A DNA stretch of 64,000 nt from Vespula vulgaris (Eukaryota > Arthropoda > Insecta > Hymenoptera > Vespidae), in contig NC_066588.1 of the NCBI RefSeq assembly GCF_905475345.1, forward strand, positions 2,491,001 to 2,555,000, read 5' to 3'. Shown here one piece after another: positions 1 to 13,400 of the stretch. Numbering within the stretch: the stretch's first letter is position 1; every line of letters starts with the position of its first letter. The translations under genes and the position numbers were made by a program. The notes beneath the pieces were generated by a model that did not search any database, had not been told where the DNA came from, and saw nothing but the letters and a program-made list of their open reading frames with translations.

Positions 1-1552
1 TTTTTTCACAGCCTGAAAGTAGACTTCTCTTTATACCTCGTTGATAATGCCGCTCGAGAATGTCATCTGCCCCTTACGATATGCAATACCTTCGAACACA
101 TATGTATTACGTCTTTGCCTATCACTAAGGAACTGAAAATATTTCCTTAGTTATTCTTATTCTTGAAAAATCTATTTTATATACAACAATATTCGACCCG
201 TTCCTTTTTTCGCTCTTTTCATCGTACCTTAAAATATCTCCGGGTCTCAATGCACCTCATAAAACTTTCATTCCTGAATGGCATTACGTAGGTATATCAT
301 CGAAGCGAATTGTACTTTCTCAGTTTCCAAGTTTGATGAAGCTACTTTTATCTTCCTGCGCGAATAAAATGGGAAAAAAAAATATAACGTTACTTTGAGG
401 AAAGGACATATAATCGGACGAAGGCGAGGATGATTTAATGAAATATCACAATATCGCATTTCCACGGCACAAAACGATCGGTTTTATCTTATTAGAAATA
501 CGAGTAACAAGGATCAAAGTTAAAAGGACGATTCGTTTGCATTGGTGTTAAAGTCAAAGAAATTCTTTGGGATAACGACGTTAGATATATTCTTAATTGA
601 GAGTATCGAGTATAGATTATTCCAGGAAAAGAAAATCTTATTACAAAGCATATTAAATCTCTAACGAAAAATTCAAGACTCCGTTAACTTTTCATCCTTT
701 TCGAATTTAGTTAGTTTATATTCTGATTCTCGTTCTATTCTCTTCTCTTCTTTTTTTTTCTTTTACTCTTTTTTTTTATTCGACCATTTTAACTATCGAT
801 GTCAATTAATTTTAATTATTAGACTGTATAGTTTAAAACGAATGGAAAGGGTTTCTCACTTACTTCCTATCGTTGCGAAAATCTTTCATCGGATTTAAGA
901 ATACTGTGATGTCTCTCGGCATGGGGTACGATTATAAATAAAAAAAAAAGGTAAAAAAAACGAAACAAAAAAAAGGATAAAAAATTTCCTTCGCTTGGTG
1001 CAAATGCTCGTTCATTTATAAAGTTTCCTGGCCGCAATGGATTTCTCATCGATCATCCATGACACATTTCTATACATACGCATATACATTGTATACTTAC
1101 CGTTTTAGTAGATTCACAGAACAGAAGATACGTTCCTTTAACCCTCGTAATGCTTTGCATCGAATATGCGCATCGCCGGAGGAAAATTTTCCATTCAATT
1201 ACATTAGGATGTCGAGATCGAAAATTAATTCGCAAAAGCGATTGCGCTGAATCGAAATATTGAAAAATGTCGTACGAACGTTATCTCGTTATTTGCAAAA
1301 AGTTTTAATATTTTACATTCTTTTTTCTCTCTTTTTTTTTTTTTTTTTTTTTTTCTTATAAATCGAGTTCATATAAAAAGAAAATTTAATTTTCACAACC
1401 ACGAATATAACATTTTCAGATTTATCGAAATGGTCCTACCCAAGTGTACGTAGAAGAAACCTACAAGTAGCTTCGAAAGCATGTAAATGGAAATTGTTTT
1501 GAACTCGATTATCAGAGTAGAAAGGCAAGACCCGATATCGAATACTTTCCCA

Positions 1553-1709
1553 TATATATGTGTATATATATAGTGTTATATACATATATATATATATATA
1601 TAGTTTCATATAGTGTTTTATATATATATATATATAGTAATATAGTTATATCATATACATACTTATGTGTATTACATACATACATATATATATATATATA
1701 TAATATATA

Positions 1710-1751
<42 letters not shown>

Positions 1752-1752
1752 C
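1553..1752. repeat. (TA)n microsatellite block
   Basis: Several uninterrupted TA runs separated by short interruptions. The open frames on both strands over this block encode only alternating Tyr/Ile and are repeat artefacts. Confidence 0.95.
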
Positions 1753-2018
1753 AAACGTATAGTGTATGTAAAGGATGCATATGGGAGGGATGCGCGTGCG
1801 TGTGTATAATAATGTTGCTGTTTGCTAACTGGAGATTTGATCACAATTCAATTCGGGAAAATAAAAGAACATTTGCTTCTTTACAATTAATACTGTAAAA
1901 TATTATAGTTATTTTTTCTATAACAATAATTTTAACAATAATTACAACATAAAAGTTATATGAAAGATATAATTGCATCCTATTTAATTAACAATAAATA
2001 AATGATCGAACATTATTT

Positions 2019-2021
<3 letters not shown>

Positions 2022-2083
<62 letters not shown>

Positions 2084-2086
2084 TTA
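2022..2086. repeat. (TA)n microsatellite
   Basis: A nearly perfect TA dinucleotide run of about 65 bp in the 3' flank of the BTB/psq gene. Confidence 0.95.
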
Positions 2087-2283
2087 TATTACAGAATATA
2101 ATCCTTCGCCTTAATCTTGTAAATTTATAATAAATTAAGAGATAAATTAAGTCATAGTTATAACGAAAAGTGAATCATAAATATAAAATGCAGTTGAATG
2201 TAATAAACAGATGGTTAATGGGTCAATATTTGTCAGTAGCTACAAAGAATTAATTATTATGTAGCTCATTTGTATTACTGATA

Positions 2284-4385
2284 TTAACTTTCTGGTTGTG
2301 TATAATTAGAATTATCTTCTATATTTATATTACATGGAATATATTCATGGCTTGATACCTACAAGAAAAATTATTTTAATAAAAACAATTATATTTCTTA
2401 TCCATCTAGGAAAAAACAAATTCACTTACAGAATTTACAATGATTTGTCTTCCTTCTTCTAAATTAAGACCATCCATATCCTCTGTTGTTAAAATAATAA
2501 CAGAATCCTCTGGTATGCTATTTTCATCTATATATGTTACTGGAATTTCTGATGCAACCTATAATTAATTATAATTATCTTCTATTACAATCTTAAAATA
2601 TATTATGAATATATTACCTCACAATATGTAAAATCTGAGGTTTCTTGTTTTGGTTTATCTGTCATATTTGATGTTGTTTCAATGGTTCTTTGTTGCTTTT
2701 TTTTATTTGGTAATCTCTCCGATTTTTTACTATCCTGTTGTAACCGCCTCCATATCGTAGTCTTTGGTATATCATAAGCCATAGATGCCGCTGCTTGAGA
2801 CATTTTCCCTCCTTTACAAGCAGCTACTGCTTCTTCTAATCTCGATTTTTTCAACTCCTCGTTTTCTGTTTTACGTTTTTTCCAAAATGAAAGTGGCAAC
2901 TTGCCTTCATCTACTAATCTTGCTTTGTCCCTAAATAATGTTGTCTTGGGTATCTACAGAATAAATATATAAAAATAGAAACATATATCAATGAAATACA
3001 TAATGGAATTAAATATGAAATTACTTTAAATTCAAGAGCAACTTTAGTTAAATTTTCTCCTCTTTCTAAAGCTTTAACAGCTGCTTCACGTTTATCCGAA
3101 CCATAAGATCTTTTCATTTCCGAACGTAAAATTTGATAGCCTTCCTTTTGTATACGTCTCCATAATACAGTTTTAGGAATACTGAACATTTCTGATGCAT
3201 GTTGCAGACTAGAACCACCTATAATAATCTTACAATACTCTTATCATTTGTTTTAATGAAAAAATAATACAAACGATATGACGGATACTAACCAATTACA
3301 GCATTAATCGCTGCTTTCATACATTCTGCAGGATATTCATTCCTAGATGCATTTAGATGTATACCCAATGCTTTAGCACGCATGTATAATGTCGAACGTG
3401 GTATATTATGTTTTGTAGCTGCTTCTATTAAAGTTTGACCAAGTCTTAAATCATTAATAGCTGATGCCAACATATCGTCGCTATATTCTCTTTTAATTGC
3501 ATCGCGTCTTCTTTTCCTTCTTTTATTTAAAAGGGAATTATCTGTCGTTTTTTCCTCTGCTTTTAAATTTCCTACTTCATATTTATCACTTAATGCGTTC
3601 AATTCATTTTCATCTGTTTCATTTATTTCAGGTATAGGATCAATATTATCTTCAGTGACATCTTTATTGTCAATAACAGTATCACTTTCTTCTAGATCAT
3701 CAATCTATAAATATGCGTACATACTGTAGATAGATTATACAATTTTTGATTACTATAAGATTTTTATGCAAAGAAAGAAAAAAATATACAGACCTCAATA
3801 AGACCACATATTTTTAATGACCGTGCAGCATCCAATACGCTATTAATATTTTCTACTGGAATACGTACTTCTCCATGATAGGTAAATTCAATTATTGATT
3901 TTATATCCTGAGCAGATATATCACTTAATATTATAGTAGGATGATCTTCATTTACCTGACTCAGAACTTCCTACATCGTAATAATAATAAAAAAATTACA
4001 TCAAATACAAACCATTGCAAGTTTTGTTTATGAATGTTTCTACGTGTAATAATTTTTATATATTTTATATTTTTAATAATAAATTTTATTATAGATTGTT
4101 CTTTCAAAAAAATAGAAACATAATTCGCAAAATATTTTATATGTTTAAAATTGTGTCAAATTCAAATACACACTTAGCAGATTTATTTACTTGAAATAAT
4201 GTGCTGCAGGCTGATAGAACAATGCGATGAGCATGAATACGTTCTCCTGCTGCTGAAAGTGTAACATCCACCATACAATCATCTTCCAATAATTGACGAA
4301 TTACATCAGATAAATGATTCTGATAATCATTCCATTTGAAACAATAACTCTGGTTAATTTCATTTTGACCAGCAACTTCGCACAT
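2284..4385 (-). CDS. BTB/POZ transcription factor with four pipsqueak-type HTH repeats
   Basis: Seven coding exons on the minus strand: 4191-4385, 3794-3970, 3293-3704, 3025-3218, 2618-2953, 2430-2558 and 2284-2358. All junctions keep frame and give 505 residues. Exons 1-2 (residues 1-124) form a BTB/POZ domain of the insect tramtrack/bric-a-brac type, with SYCFKWNDYQNHLSDVI near the start, then HAHRIVLSACS and IIEFTYHGEV. After an acidic linker and a basic RRKRRRDAIK stretch come four psq-like helix-turn-helix units, each ending in an IPRSTLYMR, IPKTVLWRR, IPKTTLFRD or IPKTTIWRR motif. BTB domains dimerise and psq units bind DNA, so a nuclear transcription or chromatin regulator is expected. 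Four tandem psq units recall Drosophila Pipsqueak, but orthology was not shown and BTB-psq paralogues are common, so no symbol is given. The start is the first Met before the BTB core. Confidence 0.93.
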
Positions 4386-4954
4386 GCCGTTTCAATTTCG
4401 TTTCCTTTCCAATATTTCAAGATAGCTTATGGATCCGGAATTCGGAATAGGACTGCAACGTTGACACTAAAATTATTAAATTTCCCTTTAACTATAATAC
4501 GACCATAAACCAAAGACACTCTAGATACACAAAACTCGCTCCGTTTTTTCTTGTGCTTAGTTAATTGCCCTCTATCAAAAATTTCAATATATTGCTGTAT
4601 GTAATTACATTTAATTGTAATTAATTTACTATCATTTTTATGATTTTTATTAATAGAAAGGATCAATTACAATATTCCATTTTTTTTTATTCATATAAAA
4701 GAGGACAAAAATGAGAAGCTTGAATTAAGGCTATTTTCGATGAAAACATTTTGAAAAAATATCTCTTTATCTTAAATATAGTAACACTTTAATAGAAATT
4801 AACATATTTCCGAAAATTGAATAAAAGTAAGTGAAAAAAGTGTGGCCCTTGTTATCACAGAATTTCAAGGATATAATACCCCTATATTTATTGCGTATCT
4901 TATCTGAAATAAAAATTTTATTGTTTGACGATGATAGAATGGATATTTTAAGTC
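4386..4954. promoter_or_regulatory. divergent intergenic promoter region (BTB/psq gene and SWEET)
   Basis: Only 569 bp separate the two start codons, which point away from each other, so both promoters and 5' UTRs must lie here or be very short. No TATA box or DRE-like motif stands out. The call rests on gene geometry, not on a recognised element. Confidence 0.55.
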
Positions 4955-6196
4955 ATGGTTTCGACGGAGATTAAAGATATATTAGCAACGTCAGCATCAA
5001 TATGTACAATTTTACAATTTTTAGCTGGCGTGTAAGTAACAAATTATTTAAAAAAAAATTTTATAGAATCGTATCTTATTAAATCAAATAATAATTTTGT
5101 AATGATAATATTTTTTCTTATCTTATCCAAGTTAAATTAAAAATTAATTTCTTTTCCGCGTTCATTTTACTCTATATATATATTGTTATATTTTATAAAT
5201 AAGATTTTTATCTATATTTATGAATGTTAAGTTGAATTTTATGTAAAAAATATTTTTTACAGGTTAGTTTGCAGGAAATATATTAAAAATGGTACAACTG
5301 GCGATTCTTCAAGTTTAGCATTTATAACGTGTTATATGTCGTATGTATATTTACTTTATATATTTAAAAATAAATTACATAAAAAATTATAATTAATGTA
5401 TATTTAAATTATAGTATATTTAAATAGTATATATTTAGTACATAGTATATTTAAATTAGTTTGTATTCTCAATTAATTTGGTAATTTTTATAGATGTAGC
5501 TTGTGGCTGAGATATGGACTCTTAATTGGTGATTCCTTTGTAGTATTAGTAAATATTTTTGGAACAATATTGCAAGTATGCTATGTTCTTATATTTATCC
5601 TATACAGTGTAAAAAAATCAGTAACACTGAAACAGTTTGCAGCAGCAACTTGCTTTCTTGCAGTCATTTATTTTTATGTTGCTTATGAAACAAATAAAGA
5701 AATTGCTGCAAAATATATTGGTTTAATAAGCTGTAGTGTTACTATTCTCTTTTTTGCATCACCTTTAGTTATGTTGGTAAGCAATAAATTTTATACATTA
5801 TATTGCTTTTTATTTTTTTTTATTTTTTATTTTTTTATTTTTTTATTTTTTTTTTTTTTTTTTTTTAATAAAGATTAGATATTTTTACATTTATATACAT
5901 ATAATAAAAAATAATTTATAAAAAGAATATTACATATAGATATATAAACATGTAAATAATAATGTTGAAATTTGTTACAGACTCATGTCTTAAGGATCAA
6001 GAACACAGAAAGCTTACCATTTCCAGTTATATTAGCTTCTTTAATAGTATCTTGCCAATGGTTTGCATATGGTTGCCTAATCAATGATCAGTTTATCCAA
6101 ATGCCGAACTTTATGGGTTGTATTTTATCTGCGTTTCAATTATCTCTATTTTGTTTATATCCCAATAAACGAGTCGATCAAACACTTTTAATATAA
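4955..6196 (+). CDS. SWEET-family sugar transporter (saliva/SWEET1 type)
   Basis: Four coding exons, 4955-5031, 5263-5340, 5494-5776 and 5981-6196, join in frame to give 217 residues, the usual size of animal SWEETs. The family has two three-helix MtN3/saliva bundles joined by a linker helix, seven membrane segments in all, and mediates bidirectional mono- or disaccharide diffusion. Visible family features are the first-bundle segment SLWLRYGLLIGDSFVVLVN after a loop with CRKYIKNGTTGDSS, and the second-bundle segment LIVSCQWFAYGCLINDQFI followed by PNFMGCILSAFQLSLFCLYP. Insects usually carry one SWEET gene, the orthologue of Drosophila slv. Splice donors are strong (GTAAGT, GTATGT, GTAAGC). 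The last exon ends with a short polar tail, VDQTLLI. Confidence 0.93.
5805..5870 (+). repeat. T-rich ATTTTT-type tract in SWEET intron 3
   Basis: A run of TTTTTATTTTT units ending in a pure T run, just 3' of the exon 3 donor. It adds a Phe-rich read-through to the open frame beyond residue 146 that is not part of the protein. Confidence 0.85.
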
Positions 6197-7484
6197 GCAA
6201 ATATTGATCAAACATATATGATATAACAATGTGTGATATAAGCAAATATGGAGATTATATGTTCATAAGTAAATATTCAAGATAAAATTAAGCTAAATAC
6301 CAAATTATAAAATATTTATTCTAATAATAATTTATTTATCTTTATATTCTTTAGACATAAATGTTGACACTAAGCACATATTTATTGAATGTAATTAGTG
6401 CGTTTATGTATTTCATAGAAATTTATTTTAAAAAATTAGAAATATGAGATAACATGTAAATATATAATAATTTTACATAAATATTATACAAAGTGTTTGT
6501 ACTTGATATTTTCTATCCTCTACATGTCTTTCGTATTTGAAAATAATTCGAATATAATCGTGCGATTTGAGATTTTTATTTTTCAAAATATCGAATTATT
6601 AAATAAATTGATCTTTGGACAAAACTTATGACTAATCTCTTCTTTTGAGTTGAGTTCTGTATAACGATATATAATTACATCATTATAAAAAATATACATT
6701 TAAAAAATTTTAATCTGTCATCTATATATGTGTTTGTTAGATGTTGCAATAGCTAAATATATCGTTTCTTTTCTAACTTTGTAATATACCAATAAATGAT
6801 AACTTATTCCGGAATGTAGTCATAGGATTGGTGTAAATATTTAATTCAACTAATAAGTGTAGTTTTAAAAAATCAAAGGTTATTTCATGTTTGATCATCG
6901 ATATCGTTTCAAATGAAAGCTTAATATCGATTAAAAATCCATAAATTAATGATCTAATCTTGACAATATATTCGTAATATTTCTCTGTTGGCAAAATGGA
7001 TAGTCATGAGTTACATAGACGTTAAAAAAATCATACACTCTTATATAGTCGGATATTTATACTTCGATACCGAGTTATTTTTATAATTAAACTTAGAATA
7101 AATATTCGCAAAAGATTCGAAATAGTTATTAACCATTAAGAAAATATGTTTAAACGTATAATAATTGTGCATATTTATACGGATTAATAAATGTTGATAT
7201 CAGTGGTGATCAACTAAGTTGACAAATGTATGGTGCTTTTTTTTATTAGTGCTAATAAATTCGAAGAATGTAAAAAATGTTATGACAAGCATTATATGCA
7301 AAGTGTTTATAAAATGCAGGTCAAATGAAAGCTCATTATCATTATAATTTGGTATTCTTATCATTGCATACATTCATTATTCCGATTGAAATTTCTTCGA
7401 TTTAACCTACAAAAACTACTTAATGCTTACAACAATATACATGGACGTTATAACAGTTTTAACAATTACGACGCATTTTTCAAA
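6197..7484. other. intergenic stretch, SWEET 3' flank to VPS13D start
   Basis: About 1.3 kb of AT-rich DNA. It must hold the SWEET 3' UTR and the VPS13D promoter and 5' UTR, but no exon or clear motif was found. The frame upstream of the VPS13D start is open back to 7386, but those 33 codons do not resemble the family N-terminus. Confidence 0.6.
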
Positions 7485-10400
7485 ATGTTGGAAGGACTTG
7501 TAGCCTGGGTATTAAATACTTATTTAGGAAAATATGTAGAAAATTTAAATACAGATCAATTAAGTATTGCACTATTGTCAGGTAGGTTAATGTTTTGTTA
7601 TAATAATTTTCTTAAGCACTTATATAAATACAAAGTTTTTGTTTAAACATTTTTTTAAGTATATATTTTATCTATATTATATGAAGTATTAGCTTTATCC
7701 TTGTTTTTTTTTATCATCAATGTGACATTAATATAAAAGCAGTTATGTTCTGTGTCAGATAAATTAATGCTGAAGACTACTGAAATAGTTTTTAAAATTC
7801 ATTTTAATTAATATATATATGTGTGTATATGTATATATATATTTGTATATATATAGATACAAGTATTATATCTTTTCAAATTATTACACGATATGAATCA
7901 ATAGCTTTATAATAATATAAGAATCACGTACATGTTGTTATGTACATTTGTTTGCTTTTAGGAGAAGTAGAATTGGAAAATTTACCTTTAAAGCGCGAAG
8001 CATTGCGTCATATTGGTTTACCAATTGAAATTAAATCTGGATTTATTGGAAAAATTAGATTACAAGTACCAGTTAGGCAAATAAGGACTGCATCATGGGT
8101 TATAGCAATAGAACAATTGTATGTAGTAATAGGACCAATTTCTATTGATGAGGTAAAAGAATTTATTCTATTATTTATATTTTTAATATGATTTTTATTA
8201 AAATATATAATTTTAACAATATAATTGACTTTAATAGTATGATAATGAAGCAGAGGAACAAGCGCTTTTGGAATATAAGCTTAATCGATTAGATTCTTTA
8301 GAAGCAAGATGGAGAGCTGATACAGATAGAGATCCTGGTTATTATGCTACTAGTTATAGTTCTTGGTTGAATTATGGCACTTCGTTAGTAACAAATATTA
8401 TAGAAAATTTACAATTAAATATAAAAGATGTTCACATAAGATATGAAGATGGATTGACATTATCAAATGGTAAATTTTTTTATTAATTAATAATTAATAA
8501 TATTTCTAATAAATAATTATATATATTTATATGTATATGGATAGATGGTGCCATTACTTTGGGTATTACAATAGGTGCATTAACTGCACAAAGTTGTGAT
8601 GCCAGTTGGATACCATGTTCCACTTCATGGAATCTTACAGATGCATCATTTAAACTTATGGAACTTGATAGACTTTCTATTTACTGGAATTACGTAAAGA
8701 AAGAACAGCTTTTTAGTCATCTTAATCTTGGTGATTTAGCTGTATGTATCATAACAAGATATCTAATTTCTAACATATATATATATATGATGTTTATTCC
8801 TTGTGTTTTTTTTTGACTAATGTTAATTAACAAATAGATTGCTATGAATGAAACAAAAAGTTTAATTAGAAATCACATTTTATCACCTGTGAGTGCAAGA
8901 GCTCACATCAAAAGAGATAGATCTGAACGTCCTTTAAGATCTTTAAATAAACCAAGGATTATAGTGGATCTCTTGTTGGATGAAGTACCATTAGTTCTCA
9001 CAGATGTAAGTTATAGTTATTAAGAATGTTGACATTATATTATTAATAAATTATACTTGAATGTAGGAAGCATACGAACAAATTGTTGAATGCATTAAAC
9101 AATTGGAGGATATAGATCGTCGAAAACAACAAAGACGCTGTCGACCGAATGTTTCTATTAGTACAGCACCTAAAGAATGGTGGAAGTATGCTGCACGATG
9201 TCATATTGGCAGAGAAACGTTGAAACCTCAATTATCTTGGAATGATATGCTTGTTAGAGGCAAAGAAAACATTATTTATGTTGAAGCATGCACTAAATTG
9301 CTAGGTATACATAATTTAATATTATCTGTTATAAGTGCTATATAAAACAATATTATTGTTATCAATATACTATTCTTATTTTATTATTATTATACTGTAT
9401 TGCCATTGCAGGTACACCAACATCTATTTTACCACCAGAAACTAAACATATAAAAGAGAAAGTCGAACAAGAACGTAGTTTCGAAGAGCTTAAAGCATTA
9501 AGAGAAATAGCTATGTATAAAGTTCGACCTCCAAAACTTGCACAAAGTTCAAATGTCAATGTTCCTCAAGCACGTGGAATATTAGTGCAATGGTTTCCAC
9601 AATGGTGGGGCTGGTATTCAAAGACATCACACAGTGATACCAAAAATATATCGTCAACCTTTGATGGAGAATTATTGGATGCATTGACTGATACAATGGA
9701 TGATACTCTATTATGTCGCGATACGGTTTTTGGACAATTTAATTTCACTTTATCAAAGGGAGCCATATCTCTTTCTACTACAGAGAAGGAAAGTGATAAT
9801 ACAAGGACTAGAATAGAATTGCAGTTTGAAAGAGTTAATTTAACTTATGAATCCAGACCTAGATCTGGATCTCATAAATTTTCTATAAGTTTAGGTGCCT
9901 TATATCTTCACGATTACTTAACAGATAATTCTACTTTTCCTATATTGGTGCAACCACAAGTCATAAATACATCTCGTACACGTGGTTCGTCCGAGAAATT
10001 GATAAATCATGTGCCACAGCAATTATTTGAATTAATTTATGAGAAAAAACCACTACACTTGTGTACGGATCATTCTCTACACGTTTATTCAAAATCTTTG
10101 GATGTGGTGTATAATCCAGCTGTAATACATTGGCTTATCGATTTTATGTGCAAACCTCACAGAGATTCGTCAAATCAAAGATTACAAGCAATGAAACGAA
10201 GAACGCGACGTCAACTTATCAAAAATTGGGAACAAATTTTGGATGGAGAATTTGTTTATCGTTCGTCCTGGGACTTACAGTTCAATATCTCTGCTCCACA
10301 AATTTTACTTGTAGAAAACTTTATAGATTCTAATGCAGCTGTAGTAGTCGTTGATTTTGGAAAGTTACGTTTATCAAATAATATTGAGAACGTCGAAGCA

Positions 10401-13400
10401 CCTACAAAAGCAGGTTCGACGAATAGTGATGACGAAGATGAAAGATTTGAAACTCCATGTTCAACACCACCTGGCAGTCAAGAAAATGGTTCCATACATG
10501 ATTTCCAAGGTTTATCAGAAGCTGCGTTACATCAAAAGCTATATGATCATTATTCCGTTGATCTAGTAGATTTACAAATCTTAGTAGGAAAAGTAAAAGA
10601 CAATTGGAAACATGTTCGATCTAGGAGTACATCTACCTTACATGCTTTAGAAAGATTCAATATATCTTTACAAATTGAGAGAAGAGTTGTTACCACAACA
10701 GATCCAAATTTTCCATCTGTAACTGTGTCTGGAAATTTACCAAGATTGGTAGTACATGTAAACGAACAAAAAGTTGAAGCAATTCGTTTGATGTATAACT
10801 TATTATCAAGCTTCCCTGCATCAGCCAATGTTTCACAATCGGACATAATTAATATGGAACCTGAAAGCCCTAAGAAAGGAGAAATTGCTGAAGAACGTAC
10901 TGTAAGCCATGCTATGATGGTTCAATTTATTATCAATCAAATGACATTTGAATTACAATCACGAGGACGTAGTGTTGCAGAATTGCAAGTATCCGGTGTT
11001 AGAGCAGCTTTAAGTAAAAGAACGGTTGATTTGAGCGCATCATTATTGGTTCACGGATTGTTGTTAGTAGATGCACTTCAAGAATTTGGTCCTGACTTCG
11101 AATTGTTGGTTGCTAGTCATAAACACGTTGGTATGGATAGTGTGTCTGGAAGTTTGAGAGATTCCGAACCTACGTCTCCAGTCTCGCCGGTATCGCCTGG
11201 ATCTCCGGATCCTTCGGTTTCTAAAAAATTAACCACTCCAATTGCTCTCACTCATGCTTTATTTAATTTAGCTAATCTTAGCTCTCCTAGAAATAGTTTC
11301 TTTATTGGATTGGATAAACTAGATACAGAAGCTTTAATTATTGTAGAATTAACACTGGTTTATGATCCTTTGGAAAATTTAAGAGTGGCAAATATACAAT
11401 TTAATAATTTAGATATCATTGCTAATCAAGAAACGATCGTAGAATTAATGGGATTTTTTCGAAGAATTTTGCCATCACGAAAAATAAAGCCTGGATTGAT
11501 CGAAAGACAAGAATCATTATCATATCAAGATACAGGATCCAAAGTAGCAACAAGAACAGAAATTACTTTTGATTTTCATAGATTGAACGTATTACTTCTT
11601 CGAGCTGTTATGCAAGATAATCATTTGATTGGGCAAAAAGTTGCAACAGCAACGATGTCGGAAGCACGAATACAAGCAACTTTGGCAACGGAAACATCAA
11701 TTTCGGGATCTCTCGGAGGATTACAAGTATTGGATCAAACTACGATTGGTAAAGTTCATCAGAGAATTTTAAGTGTTGGCAGAGATCCCTTGGCTGAATC
11801 GCCACAACAATTGGCCGAATATTTTGCAAATGTATCGGATCAATTGGAAGCATTTCGATTTTCAGCGAAACGTAATACTATATATCATGAACAAGAGCTC
11901 GTAGAGACTGCTGTTGATCTAACAATACGCGTTGGAAGTGTGTGGTATACACACGCGCCACATTTATTGTCGGAACTACGTTCATGCGCCGATGAATTTA
12001 AACAATACTTGAGTAATCTAGCTAGACAAATTAGTGCAGCAGCAACAGATATGGCGATCGGTTTGGTAAATGCAGAAGATTGGTCGATCCCACCCCGCAA
12101 ACGTTTACCTAGTCTTTCAATGTCTTTAGAAAATTCCGGCACTTTGTCTTTAAAACTGGATATAGTATTGGATAGTCCAGTGCTTGTAATTCCACGATCG
12201 TCGCATAGTACACAAGTATTTGTTGCACATTTAGGTACAATGTCACTCCAACATGAACCTCAGCCTAGTTCTATGATGAAACATAGAATAACTTTGGAAG
12301 TTCGAGATATGAATTTATATTCTCTTGAAACTACTGCAAATATTAATCAAGTTCATAATAACTTGCCTTTGAGGGCTGAGGAAATGTATTCTTGTAAAGA
12401 GTATGGCAAACCGATATTACATGACACATTGTTGAAGATTATAGTTGAAAAGGAAAACACATTGACACAGAGTTCTAATTATTTATTGGACGCCGAATTT
12501 GTAAATAATCCGATAGTTCAAGTTCATGGGGTTGTCTTGACACCTTTAAAAGTGTCGTTATCGCGTGGACAATATGAACAATTATTAGATACCACGAACA
12601 GATTAATGTCAATGCCTACTAGTACGCCAGTGATAAAAAAATCACATAATTTACAAAAAACATCAACTTATTCCGAAAAGTTGGATTTATTTATAAAAGT
12701 ATTGTTCGAGCTACCCAGCTTAAGTATTGAATTAAAACAAGCTCACTCTGAACAACCGTTGGTAGAATTGTCGATGCGAGATTTTGTTGCAAAATATGAA
12801 AAATTACAGAGAAACGAATCAACTATGCAAGTTTCTTTACGTTCTCTTCTTATGGAAGATCTTCTGTGTCCTATTGGATCACGACATCGATATATGATGC
12901 AATCGTCGGCTCCAACCCGGGCTAAGTTGCCTACTGGTGTATCTAAATCTTGTCCTGATCTAGCTATTGTCCAACAATTTAGAAGTGATTATGGAAGAGG
13001 AAGTTTACCTGATAGATTAGAAGCAGATACTTTGTTTGGAACGATTCCTGCACATTGGCGTAGAACTCCGCCATCGTTAATCGGTACTCCGAATACACCA
13101 CCACCATCGCCTGGATTAATTACAAGTGAAGAAAATTTAGTTCTAATAAATATCATAATGATAGAACCAGACAGTGATTATGAAGGAACGCATTATTTTC
13201 AAAAAATGGTAACTGTAGACTTTAATTGTTTAGACTTAGTAATAAGTGTGGAGTCATGGATGGTCGTATTTGACTTTTTTGGAATAGCAGGACCGTCAGA
13301 GACAAATCCTAAAATTTATGCGCATGAGGTACCTGCAGAACTAGAAGAAACAAACGAAATGTTCGATGTTCCTTCGAAATCGGAATTTGAAATAGAAGTG

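Larger units (their letters stand above)
1..2283. other. gene-free AT-rich stretch at the left edge
   Basis: No gene is supported here. Open frames on either strand are short, lack splice-linked partners and are explained by A/T-rich or TA-repeat composition. The stretch includes a poly-T run near 1321-1355, a TA-repeat block at about 1553-1752 and a second at 2022-2086. The last part lies just downstream of the minus-strand BTB/psq gene and presumably holds its 3' UTR; no polyadenylation site could be assigned with confidence. Confidence 0.6.

Noticed and set aside
1512..1844. 110-codon and 83-codon open frames on both strands
   Set aside because: They are translations of TA microsatellites (Tyr/Ile repeats) with no splice partners.
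7386..7484. 33-codon N-terminal extension of VPS13D
   Set aside because: The open frame upstream of the chosen Met has no resemblance to VPS13 N-termini, whereas the chosen start matches the family exactly.
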